46,165 nt of DNA from a virus: the IMG/VR virus record IMGVR_UViG_3300027796_000287, positions 1-46,165 of that record, one strand, 5' to 3'. The notes under the pieces are model-generated. The model was not told the DNA's origin. It saw only the letters and a list, made by a program, of their open reading frames with translations, and made no database searches. A program made the position numbers and the translations under genes. This document shows, piece after piece, positions 39,497 to 46,165 of this stretch (the first letter of the stretch is position 1; each line of letters starts with the position of its first letter).

Positions 39497-41713
39497 GTGT
39501 CCATTGCATCCCTTCGCGGCCTGATCGAATCGATCAAGGGCCGAGGCCAAACCCTGGCCGCCGCCGCAGGCGAGGACGCGGCCTCCGCCCGCGATCTGGT
39601 CTATCTGGCCAAGGCGGTCGAATCCATGGTCGGCGCCGACGCCTTGCTCGGCCTGATCGACGAAGCCGGCAAGCCTGCCGAGATCGTCACCGTGGCGGCC
39701 CCCGGCACCGCCATCCTGGTGCTGTCAGAGGATCAGGTCGGTCGCGATGTCATTGTGTTGCGGCCCGATCAGGGGACCTTCACGGCGGGCGAGGTCGTGG
39801 TGCTGGCCCCGTCGCGGGGATGGGCCGCGATCATCGACAATGAACTGCCCATCCCGGTACGGATCAAAACCGCGATCCAGACGGTGGAGCCGATCACGGT
39901 CGCTCCCGGCAGGAAGGGCTGGCTCTTCTGCGACGGCGGCATGGTCGACCACGTCTTCGATGTCACCGCCGCGGTCGCCGCCGCCGCGTCGCCCCTGGCG
40001 GTGCGCGGCGATCTCTACGTCCGCAATGCTTCCGGCAATGCCCGTCTGCCGCTGGGTGCCGCGTCCAAATTCCTCGGCTCGGACGGAACTGATCCCAAAT
40101 GGCTGTTGCCGCCCGGGCGCACCAACTCGCGGGCCAAGTATCTCGCCAATGATTTCATCGCCCGTGACGCCGACGACAATCTGGTCGCGGGGGGCAATGC
40201 GGTGTCGCTGGTCGCCACGCAGCGCCTGGCCAACCTGATCTCGGACGCGGTGGTCTTTCCCGATCACGCCAACCTGGGTATCTGGGACGCCGACAGCCAG
40301 TCCTGCATGACGTCGATCTATCGTGGTCTGGCGGCGGTGTTCCAGGACGGCGGTCTCTCCGTCTGGGGCAATTCCAACTCGGGCCGCAACGGCGATCCCA
40401 ACGGCTCGCACTGGCCGCATTTCCAGCCGGCGCTTTACCGCACCACCAACGAAGGACATCTGGTCACCGAGAATCTGACCGATGCCGGGGTCAAGCAAGT
40501 CTACGGCAATTACGGCACCACCATGATCCTGCTGGAGAATGGTGAGCTGTACGCCACCGGCTATGGTGGGCACGGCCAGCAGGGTGACGGCACCACCTCG
40601 AGCAAGTCGTTCTTCCAGCGCATCGTCTTTCCCGGCGATGCCGGCCCCGTCCGCTATGTGGTGTCCACCTGCATGACCGGGCCGGACAGCAGCGCCGCCT
40701 TCTACGCCCTGATGGAGGACGGCGACGTCTATTCCTGGGGCTATAACGGTTATGGTCAGCTCGGGCACGGCGACACCGGCAACCGCACCATCCCCACCAA
40801 GATCGCCGCCTTCGAACGCAATGTTCAGTGCATCGTGGCGGCGGGAGGTTCCTACGGCTTCGCCCACTTCGTCACCACCGACAACAAGCTGTTCGGCTGC
40901 GGCTACAACGGCTATGGGAATCTGGGCGACAACACCACAGCCAACAAGCCGGCTCCCGTGCTGATCGATGCGGGTCCGGTGGTGAAGTGCGCCAACACCG
41001 GCTACGGCTCCCACAATTTCGCTTTCTACATTAAGGCCGACGGCAAGCTCTACGCCATGGGCTTCAATGAGAGCGGCCAGCTTGGCGACAATTCCGCCAC
41101 CAACCGCAGCACGCCGGTGCTGGTCGGCAATCTCGGGCTCACCGACCCGACCAAGGTGATCGACATCTGGGCCTATGGCGCCCGTTACGGCGCGGGCGGC
41201 TTCGCGCTCACCAAGAACGGCCAGTTCTGGGCATGGGGCAGCAACGTCAATGGCCAACTCGGCCTCGGCGACACCAACAGCCGACAGGCCCCCGTCCTGG
41301 TGCCGGGCGTCGAGCATGTCTCTCAGGTGGTGTCGCCGACCACCGGCATCAGTCAGGCCACCCAGTACCACTACAACAGCATTCTGCTGCTGCGGCACGC
41401 CTCGGCCGCCGACCGCATCGCGCGGCGCAACGGCTATCCCATGGCCGCCGGTTGGGGCGGTTCGTTCATCGGTGCGCCCAACGCCGCCAATCCCACCACC
41501 GTTTTCCGGTATGTGGGCTTCCCGCCGAAATACCACGGTCGCATCCGCCGCATCGGCTGCTCGGGCTATCACGACGGCACCGCCAATGCCGAGCAGGACG
41601 CCTACGCCCTGGCCATGGACGGCACCGTCTTCGCCTGGGGACCGTCCAGCAACTACGCGCTCGGCGACTGGATGAACACCGGCACCACCTGCCCGCAGCC
41701 GCTGAAATTCTGA
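39497..41713 (+). CDS. RCC1-repeat beta-propeller tail tip protein, probable receptor binder
   Basis: 738 aa from GTG 39497, with GGAGG at 39483-39487; no ATG is suitable. Residues 1-180 are a virion-anchoring region beginning with a helix and a strand-rich part (VIVLRPDQGTFTAGEVVVLAPSRGWAAIIDNE). From about 275 to the end there are seven RCC1-like blades with signatures such as DGGLSVWGNSNSGRNGD, NGELYATGYGGHGQQGDG, DGDVYSWGYNGYGQLGHGD, DNKLFGCGYNGYGNLGDN, DGKLYAMGFNESGQLGDN, NGQFWAWGSNVNGQLGLGD and DGTVFAWGPSSNYALGD. That closes a seven-bladed propeller. By position it is the probable host-recognition protein. Confidence 0.85.
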   Translation: MSIASLRGLIESIKGRGQTLAAAAGEDAASARDLVYLAKAVESMVGADALLGLIDEAGKPAEIVTVAAPGTAILVLSEDQVGRDVIVLRPDQGTFTAGEVVVLAPSRGWAAIIDNELPIPVRIKTAIQTVEPITVAPGRKGWLFCDGGMVDHVFDVTAAVAAAASPLAVRGDLYVRNASGNARLPLGAASKFLGSDGTDPKWLLPPGRTNSRAKYLANDFIARDADDNLVAGGNAVSLVATQRLANLISDAVVFPDHANLGIWDADSQSCMTSIYRGLAAVFQDGGLSVWGNSNSGRNGDPNGSHWPHFQPALYRTTNEGHLVTENLTDAGVKQVYGNYGTTMILLENGELYATGYGGHGQQGDGTTSSKSFFQRIVFPGDAGPVRYVVSTCMTGPDSSAAFYALMEDGDVYSWGYNGYGQLGHGDTGNRTIPTKIAAFERNVQCIVAAGGSYGFAHFVTTDNKLFGCGYNGYGNLGDNTTANKPAPVLIDAGPVVKCANTGYGSHNFAFYIKADGKLYAMGFNESGQLGDNSATNRSTPVLVGNLGLTDPTKVIDIWAYGARYGAGGFALTKNGQFWAWGSNVNGQLGLGDTNSRQAPVLVPGVEHVSQVVSPTTGISQATQYHYNSILLLRHASAADRIARRNGYPMAAGWGGSFIGAPNAANPTTVFRYVGFPPKYHGRIRRIGCSGYHDGTANAEQDAYALAMDGTVFAWGPSSNYALGDWMNTGTTCPQPLKF

Positions 41714-41728
41714 TCGGAGAACATCGCC

Positions 41729-41998
41729 ATGAAGGTTTACGCCTACATTCCGGCCAATGGCGTGCATTGGCTGCCGACCGCCCATTACGAATCCCTCGGC
41801 CAGTGCGGCGGCAAGCATTACTTCGCCATCCCCGATGACGAAGCAATCCCCGAACAGCCTGAGGAGATCGGCTTCGGGCCGATCACCGATGCCGACGAGC
41901 TGCGTCAGGTGGTCGAGACCGCGCCCTATTTCTTCCGCTGGCGCGGCAGCGCCGATCTGACCGCCGAGGCGGCCAAGGTCGGCATTGTGCTGGAGTGA
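41729..41998 (+). CDS. Small protein following the tip gene, possible tip chaperone
   Basis: 89 aa with CGGAGA at 41715-41720, nine bases before the ATG. Sequence is compact alpha/beta (KVYAYIPANGVHWLPTAHYESLGQCGGKHYFAIPDDEAIPEQPEEIGFGPI) followed by helices (DADELRQVVETAPYFFRWRGSADLTAEAAKVGIVL). Small genes just after a receptor-binding protein often encode assembly chaperones; this is inference from position. No known domain is seen. Confidence 0.7.
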   Translation: MKVYAYIPANGVHWLPTAHYESLGQCGGKHYFAIPDDEAIPEQPEEIGFGPITDADELRQVVETAPYFFRWRGSADLTAEAAKVGIVLE

Positions 41999-42003
41999 TC
42001 ACC

Positions 42004-42360
42004 ATGGCTGCGGAACAGCCTCCGGACATATGGGCCGGCGTCGCCACCCAGTATGTCGGCGCTTGGGGGCAGGCTGCTCCCATGGTGCAGATCGCCGCCA
42101 TCATCGCCGTGGTGATCGTGGTGGCGATCCTGGCCTGGGCGTGGTCGCGAAAGAAGGCGGGGCAGGAAACCACGGGCATTCCCGTCGAAGCCTTCGCCCA
42201 TGTGGTCGAGGAGCAAGCCCGCCAGACCGAGGCCCTGCGCTCGGCGGTCGAGGGGCTTTCCGAAATCGTCCACGAGATGCGCAAGCTGCTGGAAACCCGG
42301 ACCTTCTGCCCGTTCCCGGTCCCGACCTGCACGGCCTCGGCCAAAGACGCCGATGCCTGA
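42004..42360 (+). CDS. Single-pass membrane protein with coiled coil
   Basis: 118 aa from ATG 42004 with GGAG eight bases upstream; GTG 41995, overlapping the previous stop, would add three residues. Residues 27-47 are a strong membrane segment (MVQIAAIIAVVIVVAILAWAW), then KK and a helix (VEAFAHVVEEQARQTEALRSAVEGLSEIVHEMRKLLE), ending with two Cys. The N-out/C-in style and coiled coil could fit a lysis accessory or tail-associated membrane protein. It is not a standard holin of a family I recognise. Confidence 0.7.
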   Translation: MAAEQPPDIWAGVATQYVGAWGQAAPMVQIAAIIAVVIVVAILAWAWSRKKAGQETTGIPVEAFAHVVEEQARQTEALRSAVEGLSEIVHEMRKLLETRTFCPFPVPTCTASAKDADA

Positions 42361-42877
42361 CCCGTCTCTCAGCCAAGCGCTGAGAGAAGCTTTCGCCTCC
42401 TCCCCATCGGACACGGTGATCCTGGACACGCTGGAAATCTGGCACCCCAGCTTCACCGAGCCGATCCGGGTGGTGCGCGACCATGCCGATCTTGTCGCCC
42501 GGCTGGAGTCCGGCGCACCCCGTGACGGTGGCCGGAAGGTCACCTTCACCGCCCTGGCCTTCGACTTCTCGCCGCCGCCGGTGGATACCGCCCCGGTCCC
42601 CGAAATCACCCTGTCCCTCGACAATGTCGGCCGTGATCTGGCCGACGCCCTGGAAGCCGCCGCCACCAGCCAGGAAGTAATCGAAGTCACCTGGCGGCCT
42701 TATCTCTCCACCGATCTGGAGGGGCCGCACATGGATCCGCCGATCACCCTGACGCTGACCGAGGTCGAGGCAGACACCCTGCGGGTCACCGGCCGCGCCC
42801 GCATGCTCGACATCGGCAACAAGGCGTTTCCCTCCATCACCTATACCGCCCGGCGCTTTCCAGGTCTGGCGCGGTGA
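42353..42877 (+). CDS. DUF1833 tail protein (gpL-like position)
   Basis: 174 aa from ATG 42353, overlapping the membrane-protein gene by 8 bp. Matches DUF1833: ALREAFASSPSDTVILDTLEIWHPSFTEPIRVVRDH, GGRKVTFTALAFDFSPPPVDTAPVPEITLSLDNVGRDLADAL, and EVIEVTWRPYLSTDLEGP. The family is found just before the NlpC/K and J genes of lambda-like tails, in the place of gpL, and probably belongs to the tip complex. No Cys-rich Fe-S tail like lambda gpL is seen. Confidence 0.87.
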   Translation: MPDPSLSQALREAFASSPSDTVILDTLEIWHPSFTEPIRVVRDHADLVARLESGAPRDGGRKVTFTALAFDFSPPPVDTAPVPEITLSLDNVGRDLADALEAAATSQEVIEVTWRPYLSTDLEGPHMDPPITLTLTEVEADTLRVTGRARMLDIGNKAFPSITYTARRFPGLAR

Positions 42878-42884
42878 GATGAAT

Positions 42885-42924
42885 GCGGGCTGCCGCCTGC
42901 GCCCGCTTGGGGCCTTGGCCCCAA
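42885..42924. repeat. REP-like double hairpin
   Basis: GCGGGC (42885-42890) pairs with GCCCGC (42901-42906), and directly next TTGGGGCC (42907-42914) pairs with GGCCCCAA (42917-42924) over TT, followed by ACCCC. It occupies the 71-bp gap before the NlpC gene. GC-rich adjoining hairpins of this kind recur in alphaproteobacterial genomes; copy number cannot be judged here. Confidence 0.45.
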
Positions 42925-42948
42925 ACCCCATTCCCGAAGAGGCATTCG

Positions 42949-43344
42949 ATGCATTGGGCTGCCGCCTATATCGGCTTGCCGTGGTCACCTCATGGCAGCG
43001 GGCCGGACCTGTTCAATTGCTGGGAATTCGTCCGCACGGTTCAGGCCCGGCATTTCGGTCGCGTCCTGCCCGACATCGCCAATCCCGAGGACATGCTGGC
43101 CATGGGCCGCACCTTTCGCGACCACCCTGAGCGTCGGCGCTGGACCAAGGTCGCCGATCCCCGGGAAGGCGATTGCTCCCTGCTGCGCCGGTCCCGCCAT
43201 CCCATCCATGTCGGCGTCTGGCTCGATGTGGATGGCGGTGGCGTCCTGCACTGCGCCGAAGAAGCCGGTGTGGTGTTCCAGCGCCCCGACGCGCTCCGCC
43301 TCAATGGCTGGGCGGTCGAAGGCTTCTATCGGTTTTCGCCATGA
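42949..43344 (+). CDS. NlpC/P60-type tail peptidase (gpK-like)
   Basis: 131 aa from ATG 42949 with AGAGG upstream; the open frame to 42883 runs through the hairpin region and is rejected. Motifs: HWAAAYIGLPWSPHGSGPDLFNCWEFV with probable nucleophile Cys24, and HPIHVGVWLD with probable His87. This is the catalytic pair of NlpC/P60 cysteine peptidases. In lambda-like tails gpK is thought to cut the cell-wall peptide crosslinks during DNA entry. It is ATGA-coupled to gpJ. Confidence 0.87.
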   Translation: MHWAAAYIGLPWSPHGSGPDLFNCWEFVRTVQARHFGRVLPDIANPEDMLAMGRTFRDHPERRRWTKVADPREGDCSLLRRSRHPIHVGVWLDVDGGGVLHCAEEAGVVFQRPDALRLNGWAVEGFYRFSP

Positions 43345-45665
43345 CCGCGCCCGCTGTCGAAGACGGCTCCGCCATCTGCGTCATCGTCACCAATCCCTTC
43401 GAGCCCATCGCCAGCCGCTCGGTCCACGCCATCGCGGCGGGGGTGACGGTCGGGGCCTTGCTGCTGGATTGCGGCATTGCCGAGGAAAGCTGGGCCGACG
43501 GGCCGGAGATCCGTATCGGCACCGATCCGGTGCTGGCGGATATCTACGCCCTGCGGGTAATCGGCGAAGGAGACATCGTCACCGTGATCCGCTGGCCCAT
43601 GGGCGGCGGGGGCGGTGGAGGTGGCGGCAAGAACCCGCTGCGCACGGTGCTGACCATAGCCGTGCTGGTTGCCTCGATCTATCTGGGACCGGAAATTGCC
43701 CTGGCCATGGGCTACACCGCCACCGGCACCGCTGCCGCCATGGCAACCGCAGGCCTTGCCATGGTCGGCTCGGTGCTGGTCAACACCGTGATCCCGGCGC
43801 CCAGACCCTCCATTCCTTCCATGAGTTGGGGCGGCAGCGGGGCCATCCCGGCGGCCAGCCCCACCTACAGCTTGCAGGCCCAGGGCAACCAGGCCCGTCT
43901 CGGCCAACCCATCCCGGTCGTTTATGGCCGCCATCTGATCTATCCCGACCTGGCGTGCGAGCCCTACCAGGATTACGTGGCCGGCGACCAATTCCTCTAT
44001 CAGCTTCACGTCATCGGCCAGGGCGAATACGAGATCGGACGGATCCGTATCGAGGATACGCCCATCTCGTCCTTCGAGGAGGTACAGACCGAAATCGTCC
44101 CGCCCGGCGGCGAGGTGACGCTGTTCGATCCGGATGTGATCACCGCCGCCGAGGTGGCGGGCCAGGAACTGGTGGCTCCCAATCTGGTGAAGACCGGGGA
44201 CGATGGCTTCATCGGCCCGTTCACCGCCAATCCGGTGGACACTTCGGCGGGAGCCCTGGGCATCGACGTGGTCATGCCCCGCGGTCTCTATTACGCCAAT
44301 GACGGCGGCGGCCTCGACACCCGTACCGTCCAGTGGCACGTGGCCGCCCGCCCGGTCGACGAGAACGGCGATCCACTGGCCGACTGGTCGGTGTTGGGCA
44401 GTGAAAGCCAAACGGCTGCCACCAACTCCCCCATCCGCCTGTCCTTCCGCTACAGCGTCAGCCCCGGCCGATACGAGGTGCGCCTCAAGCGCCTGGACGA
44501 CAAGGACATCGCCGAGCGGGCCGGGCATGAGATCCGCTGGGCCGCGCTGCGCGCCTACCTTGTCGGCCAGCCCGATTTCGGCGCCGTCACCCTGCTGGCG
44601 GTGAAGATGCGGGCCACCGACAACCTGTCGCAGCGGTCGAGCCGAATGATCAACGTCATCGCCACTCGAAAGCTGCCGGTGTGGTCGGCCGATGGCGGGT
44701 GGTCGGCTCCTCAGCCGACCCGCTCCATTGCCTGGGCCTTCGCCGATTCCTGCAAAGCCCAATACGGCGGCAAGCTGGCCGATGCCCGCATCGACCTGAA
44801 GGCTCTGCTTGCCCTTGATGCCGTCTGGTCCACCCGCGGCGACACCTTCGACGCGGTGTTCGACACCAGCATGACGGTGTGGGAGGCGTTGACCCGCATC
44901 GCCCGCTGCGGCCGCGCCGTGCCCATTCAGCAAGGCGGCATCGTGCGGATCATCCGCGACCAGCCCCAGGCCATCCCGGTGGCCATGTTCGGGCCGCGCA
45001 ACATCGTCAAAGGCTCGTTCAAGCTCAAATACGTCATGCCGGGGGAGGACACCGCCGACGCGGTGACTGTGGAGTATTTCTCGTCGCGCACCTGGAAGCC
45101 CGACGAGGCTACGGCAAAGCTGCCCGACAGCAGCGGCGACAATCCAGCCAAGGTCAACCTGTTCGGCTGCACAGCCAAGGAGCACGCCCAGCGGGAAGGC
45201 CTCTATATCGCGGCCAACAACCGCTACCGCCGCCGCTTGGTGACCTTCCGTACCGAGCTGGAGGGCATGATCCCCACCTATGGCGACCTGATCGCCATCA
45301 CCCACGACATGCCCCGCTGGGGCCAGGGCGGCGAGGTGGTCGGTCACCAGGGCGACGTGCTGGCGCTGTCGGAGCCGGTGGAATGGACCACCGACGCGGC
45401 GCACTACCTGGCCCTGCGCCGCCGCGACGGCGGGCTGGCCGGGCCGTTCCGAATCCAGGCCGTGCCCGGTGATCCCACCCTGGTCCGCGTCCTCGATCCC
45501 CTGACCATCACCCCCTATGTCGGCGGCTCCGAAGAGCGGACGTATTTCAGCTTCGGCCCCGGCCAGGCCTGGGCGCAATCCGGTCGCGTCCTGGGCATCC
45601 GTCCCCGTGGCGAGCAGGTGGAGATCGCCGCCGTCGCCGAGGATTCCAGGGTCCATGTGAACTGA
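43341..45665 (+). CDS. Central tail tip protein J (TipJ-like)
   Basis: 774 aa, ATGA-coupled to the NlpC gene. N-terminal region IRWPMGGGGGGGGGKNPL with a nine-Gly run, then two hydrophobic stretches (about 100-150) as in gpI/gpJ-type tip proteins. The core has PIPVVYGRHLIYPDLACEPYQDYVAGDQFLYQLHVIGQGEYEIGRIRIEDTPI, strongly typical of gpJ/TipJ, followed by fibronectin-like strands and VWEALTRIARCGRAVPIQQGGIVRIIRDQ. It closes the tube and directs host contact. No separate lambda I gene is seen, and the Gly-rich segment suggests that it is fused here. Confidence 0.9.
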   Translation: MTAPAVEDGSAICVIVTNPFEPIASRSVHAIAAGVTVGALLLDCGIAEESWADGPEIRIGTDPVLADIYALRVIGEGDIVTVIRWPMGGGGGGGGGKNPLRTVLTIAVLVASIYLGPEIALAMGYTATGTAAAMATAGLAMVGSVLVNTVIPAPRPSIPSMSWGGSGAIPAASPTYSLQAQGNQARLGQPIPVVYGRHLIYPDLACEPYQDYVAGDQFLYQLHVIGQGEYEIGRIRIEDTPISSFEEVQTEIVPPGGEVTLFDPDVITAAEVAGQELVAPNLVKTGDDGFIGPFTANPVDTSAGALGIDVVMPRGLYYANDGGGLDTRTVQWHVAARPVDENGDPLADWSVLGSESQTAATNSPIRLSFRYSVSPGRYEVRLKRLDDKDIAERAGHEIRWAALRAYLVGQPDFGAVTLLAVKMRATDNLSQRSSRMINVIATRKLPVWSADGGWSAPQPTRSIAWAFADSCKAQYGGKLADARIDLKALLALDAVWSTRGDTFDAVFDTSMTVWEALTRIARCGRAVPIQQGGIVRIIRDQPQAIPVAMFGPRNIVKGSFKLKYVMPGEDTADAVTVEYFSSRTWKPDEATAKLPDSSGDNPAKVNLFGCTAKEHAQREGLYIAANNRYRRRLVTFRTELEGMIPTYGDLIAITHDMPRWGQGGEVVGHQGDVLALSEPVEWTTDAAHYLALRRRDGGLAGPFRIQAVPGDPTLVRVLDPLTITPYVGGSEERTYFSFGPGQAWAQSGRVLGIRPRGEQVEIAAVAEDSRVHVN

Positions 45666-45691
45666 CCCTTTCCCGATTTTTCATCCCCACA

Positions 45692-45713
45692 GCCGCCCTC
45701 GGGCGGCATTTTT
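45692..45713 (+). terminator. Rho-independent terminator after the tail operon
   Basis: GCCGCC (45692-45697), loop CTCG, GGCGGC (45702-45707), then A and five T (45709-45713). It lies 27 bp after the gpJ-like stop and 15 bp before the next gene, so the last gene needs readthrough or a later start. Confidence 0.85.
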
Positions 45714-45727
45714 GTTGGAGACAGCCC

Positions 45728-46165
45728 ATGACCAAGGACTGCGTCGTGCCGCGCGGTATTCGCATGAACAACCCGGGCAACATCAAGGAGATGCCCGGCG
45801 ACAAGACCCAGTGGCAGGGCGAGCGGGCCACCGATGACGATCCGGTCTTCGAGGAATTCGTCAGCCCCGAGGCCGGCATCCGGGCACTGGCCCGGATCCT
45901 GGTCGGCTATCAGCGCCGCTATGGCCTGAAAACCGTCGCCGACATCATCAATCGCTGGGCGCCAGGCTGCGAGAACGATACCGGGGCCTACATCGCCCAC
46001 GTCGCCTCCCGCCTCGGTGTGACGCCCGATCAGGCCATCGACGTCACCCGGCCGGAGACCATGGCCGATCTGGTGGAGGCCATCATCCGCCATGAAAACG
46101 GCCAGCAGCCCTATGCTCGCGAGGTGATCCTGGCCGGTGTGGACATGGGCCTGGGGAGGGCCTGA
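45728..46165 (+). CDS. Murein-hydrolase-like structural/lysis protein
   Basis: 145 aa. The motif RGIRMNNPGNIKE near residue 9 and VFEEFVSPEAGIRALARILVGYQRRYGLKTVADIINRWAPGCENDTGAYIAHVASRLGV match small phage proteins often labelled structural protein with a peptidoglycan-hydrolase-like fold. Met replaces the more usual Asn in the RxNNPGN context. It lacks a signal peptide or membrane anchor. It could be the endolysin, since no other lysin is visible, or a virion-associated wall hydrolase. It ends on the last base of the window. Confidence 0.8.
   Translation: MTKDCVVPRGIRMNNPGNIKEMPGDKTQWQGERATDDDPVFEEFVSPEAGIRALARILVGYQRRYGLKTVADIINRWAPGCENDTGAYIAHVASRLGVTPDQAIDVTRPETMADLVEAIIRHENGQQPYAREVILAGVDMGLGRA

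Noticed and set aside
39725-41818. 697-aa minus-strand open frame opposite the RCC1 gene
   Set aside because: Its composition mirrors third-position bias, while the plus frame shows seven RCC1 blades.
43326-45656. 776-aa minus-strand open frame opposite gpJ
   Set aside because: Same shadow effect; the plus frame is a clear gpJ/TipJ homologue.
1-46165. Attachment sites, tRNA genes and insertion sequences
   Set aside because: No tRNA cloverleaf, transposase or matching terminal repeat that could be defended was found; att cores of serine recombinases are too short to identify without host flanks.

Overview
The window is almost entirely one temperate, lambda-like siphophage genome, read here as a prophage. 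The GC-rich codon use, the serine-recombinase/DUF2924 cluster and the families DUF6362, DUF6441, DUF6511, DUF6998 and DUF7220 point to an alphaproteobacterial host. A Magnetospirillum-like Rhodospirillales is my best guess, but this is inference from family composition. No host flank or att site is visible. The window begins exactly on a stop codon and ends exactly on one.

Layout. (1) 1-2376, minus strand: four genes chained by ATGA overlaps, carrying a large serine recombinase that is the only visible integrase candidate. (2) 2504-3910: a lysogeny switch of XRE repressor and ImmA-type protease, with a compact divergent promoter/operator. (3) 3911-6334, plus strand: DUF2188 and two long unrecognised genes, closed by a UUCG terminator. 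(4) 6492-14147: recombination and replication, comprising an excisionase-like HTH, a Sak4-like ATPase, a DUF669 SSB-like protein, a Cys-rich RecB-type nuclease, a Dda/RecD-like helicase and a Toprim/VirE primase-helicase. (5) 14131-14782, minus strand: a MazF/PemK toxin-antitoxin pair with a readable promoter. (6) 14783-16803: two non-coding repeat regions (GTCACCAAC x7, GTTTCCA x8) separated by RuvC-like and DUF6362 genes. (7) 16804-21392: a DNA-modification block (Dcm, PAPS-reductase-like PP-loop enzyme, ParB-methyltransferase) followed by DUF7220 and DUF6998. (8) 21374-22272, minus strand: a DUF3489 protein and a small protein. (9) 22374-46165, plus strand: packaging, head and tail genes in lambda order (Nu1, A, W, B, C/Nu3, D, E, FII, Z-like, U, tube, G/GT, H, K, J), ending in a murein-hydrolase-like gene.

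Two minus-strand genes interrupt the late operon: a lower-GC gene with a PD-(D/E)XK-type E/D/QxK signature (29484-30392) and a Fic AMP-transferase (31236-32342). Both look like morons expressed from the prophage, and late transcription would read antisense through them.

The strongest non-obvious signals are: a complete -1 programmed frameshift (GGGAAAC, 6-nt spacer, large stem-loop) producing a G-T tail chaperone whose Cys-rich T part has no start codon of its own; the two iteron-like clusters; the nuclease-like moron; duplicated operators over the Fic promoter; an RCC1-type beta-propeller as probable receptor-binding protein; and a perfect terminator hairpin inside the 3' end of terL. All family assignments come from reading the translated sequence; no database search was run.
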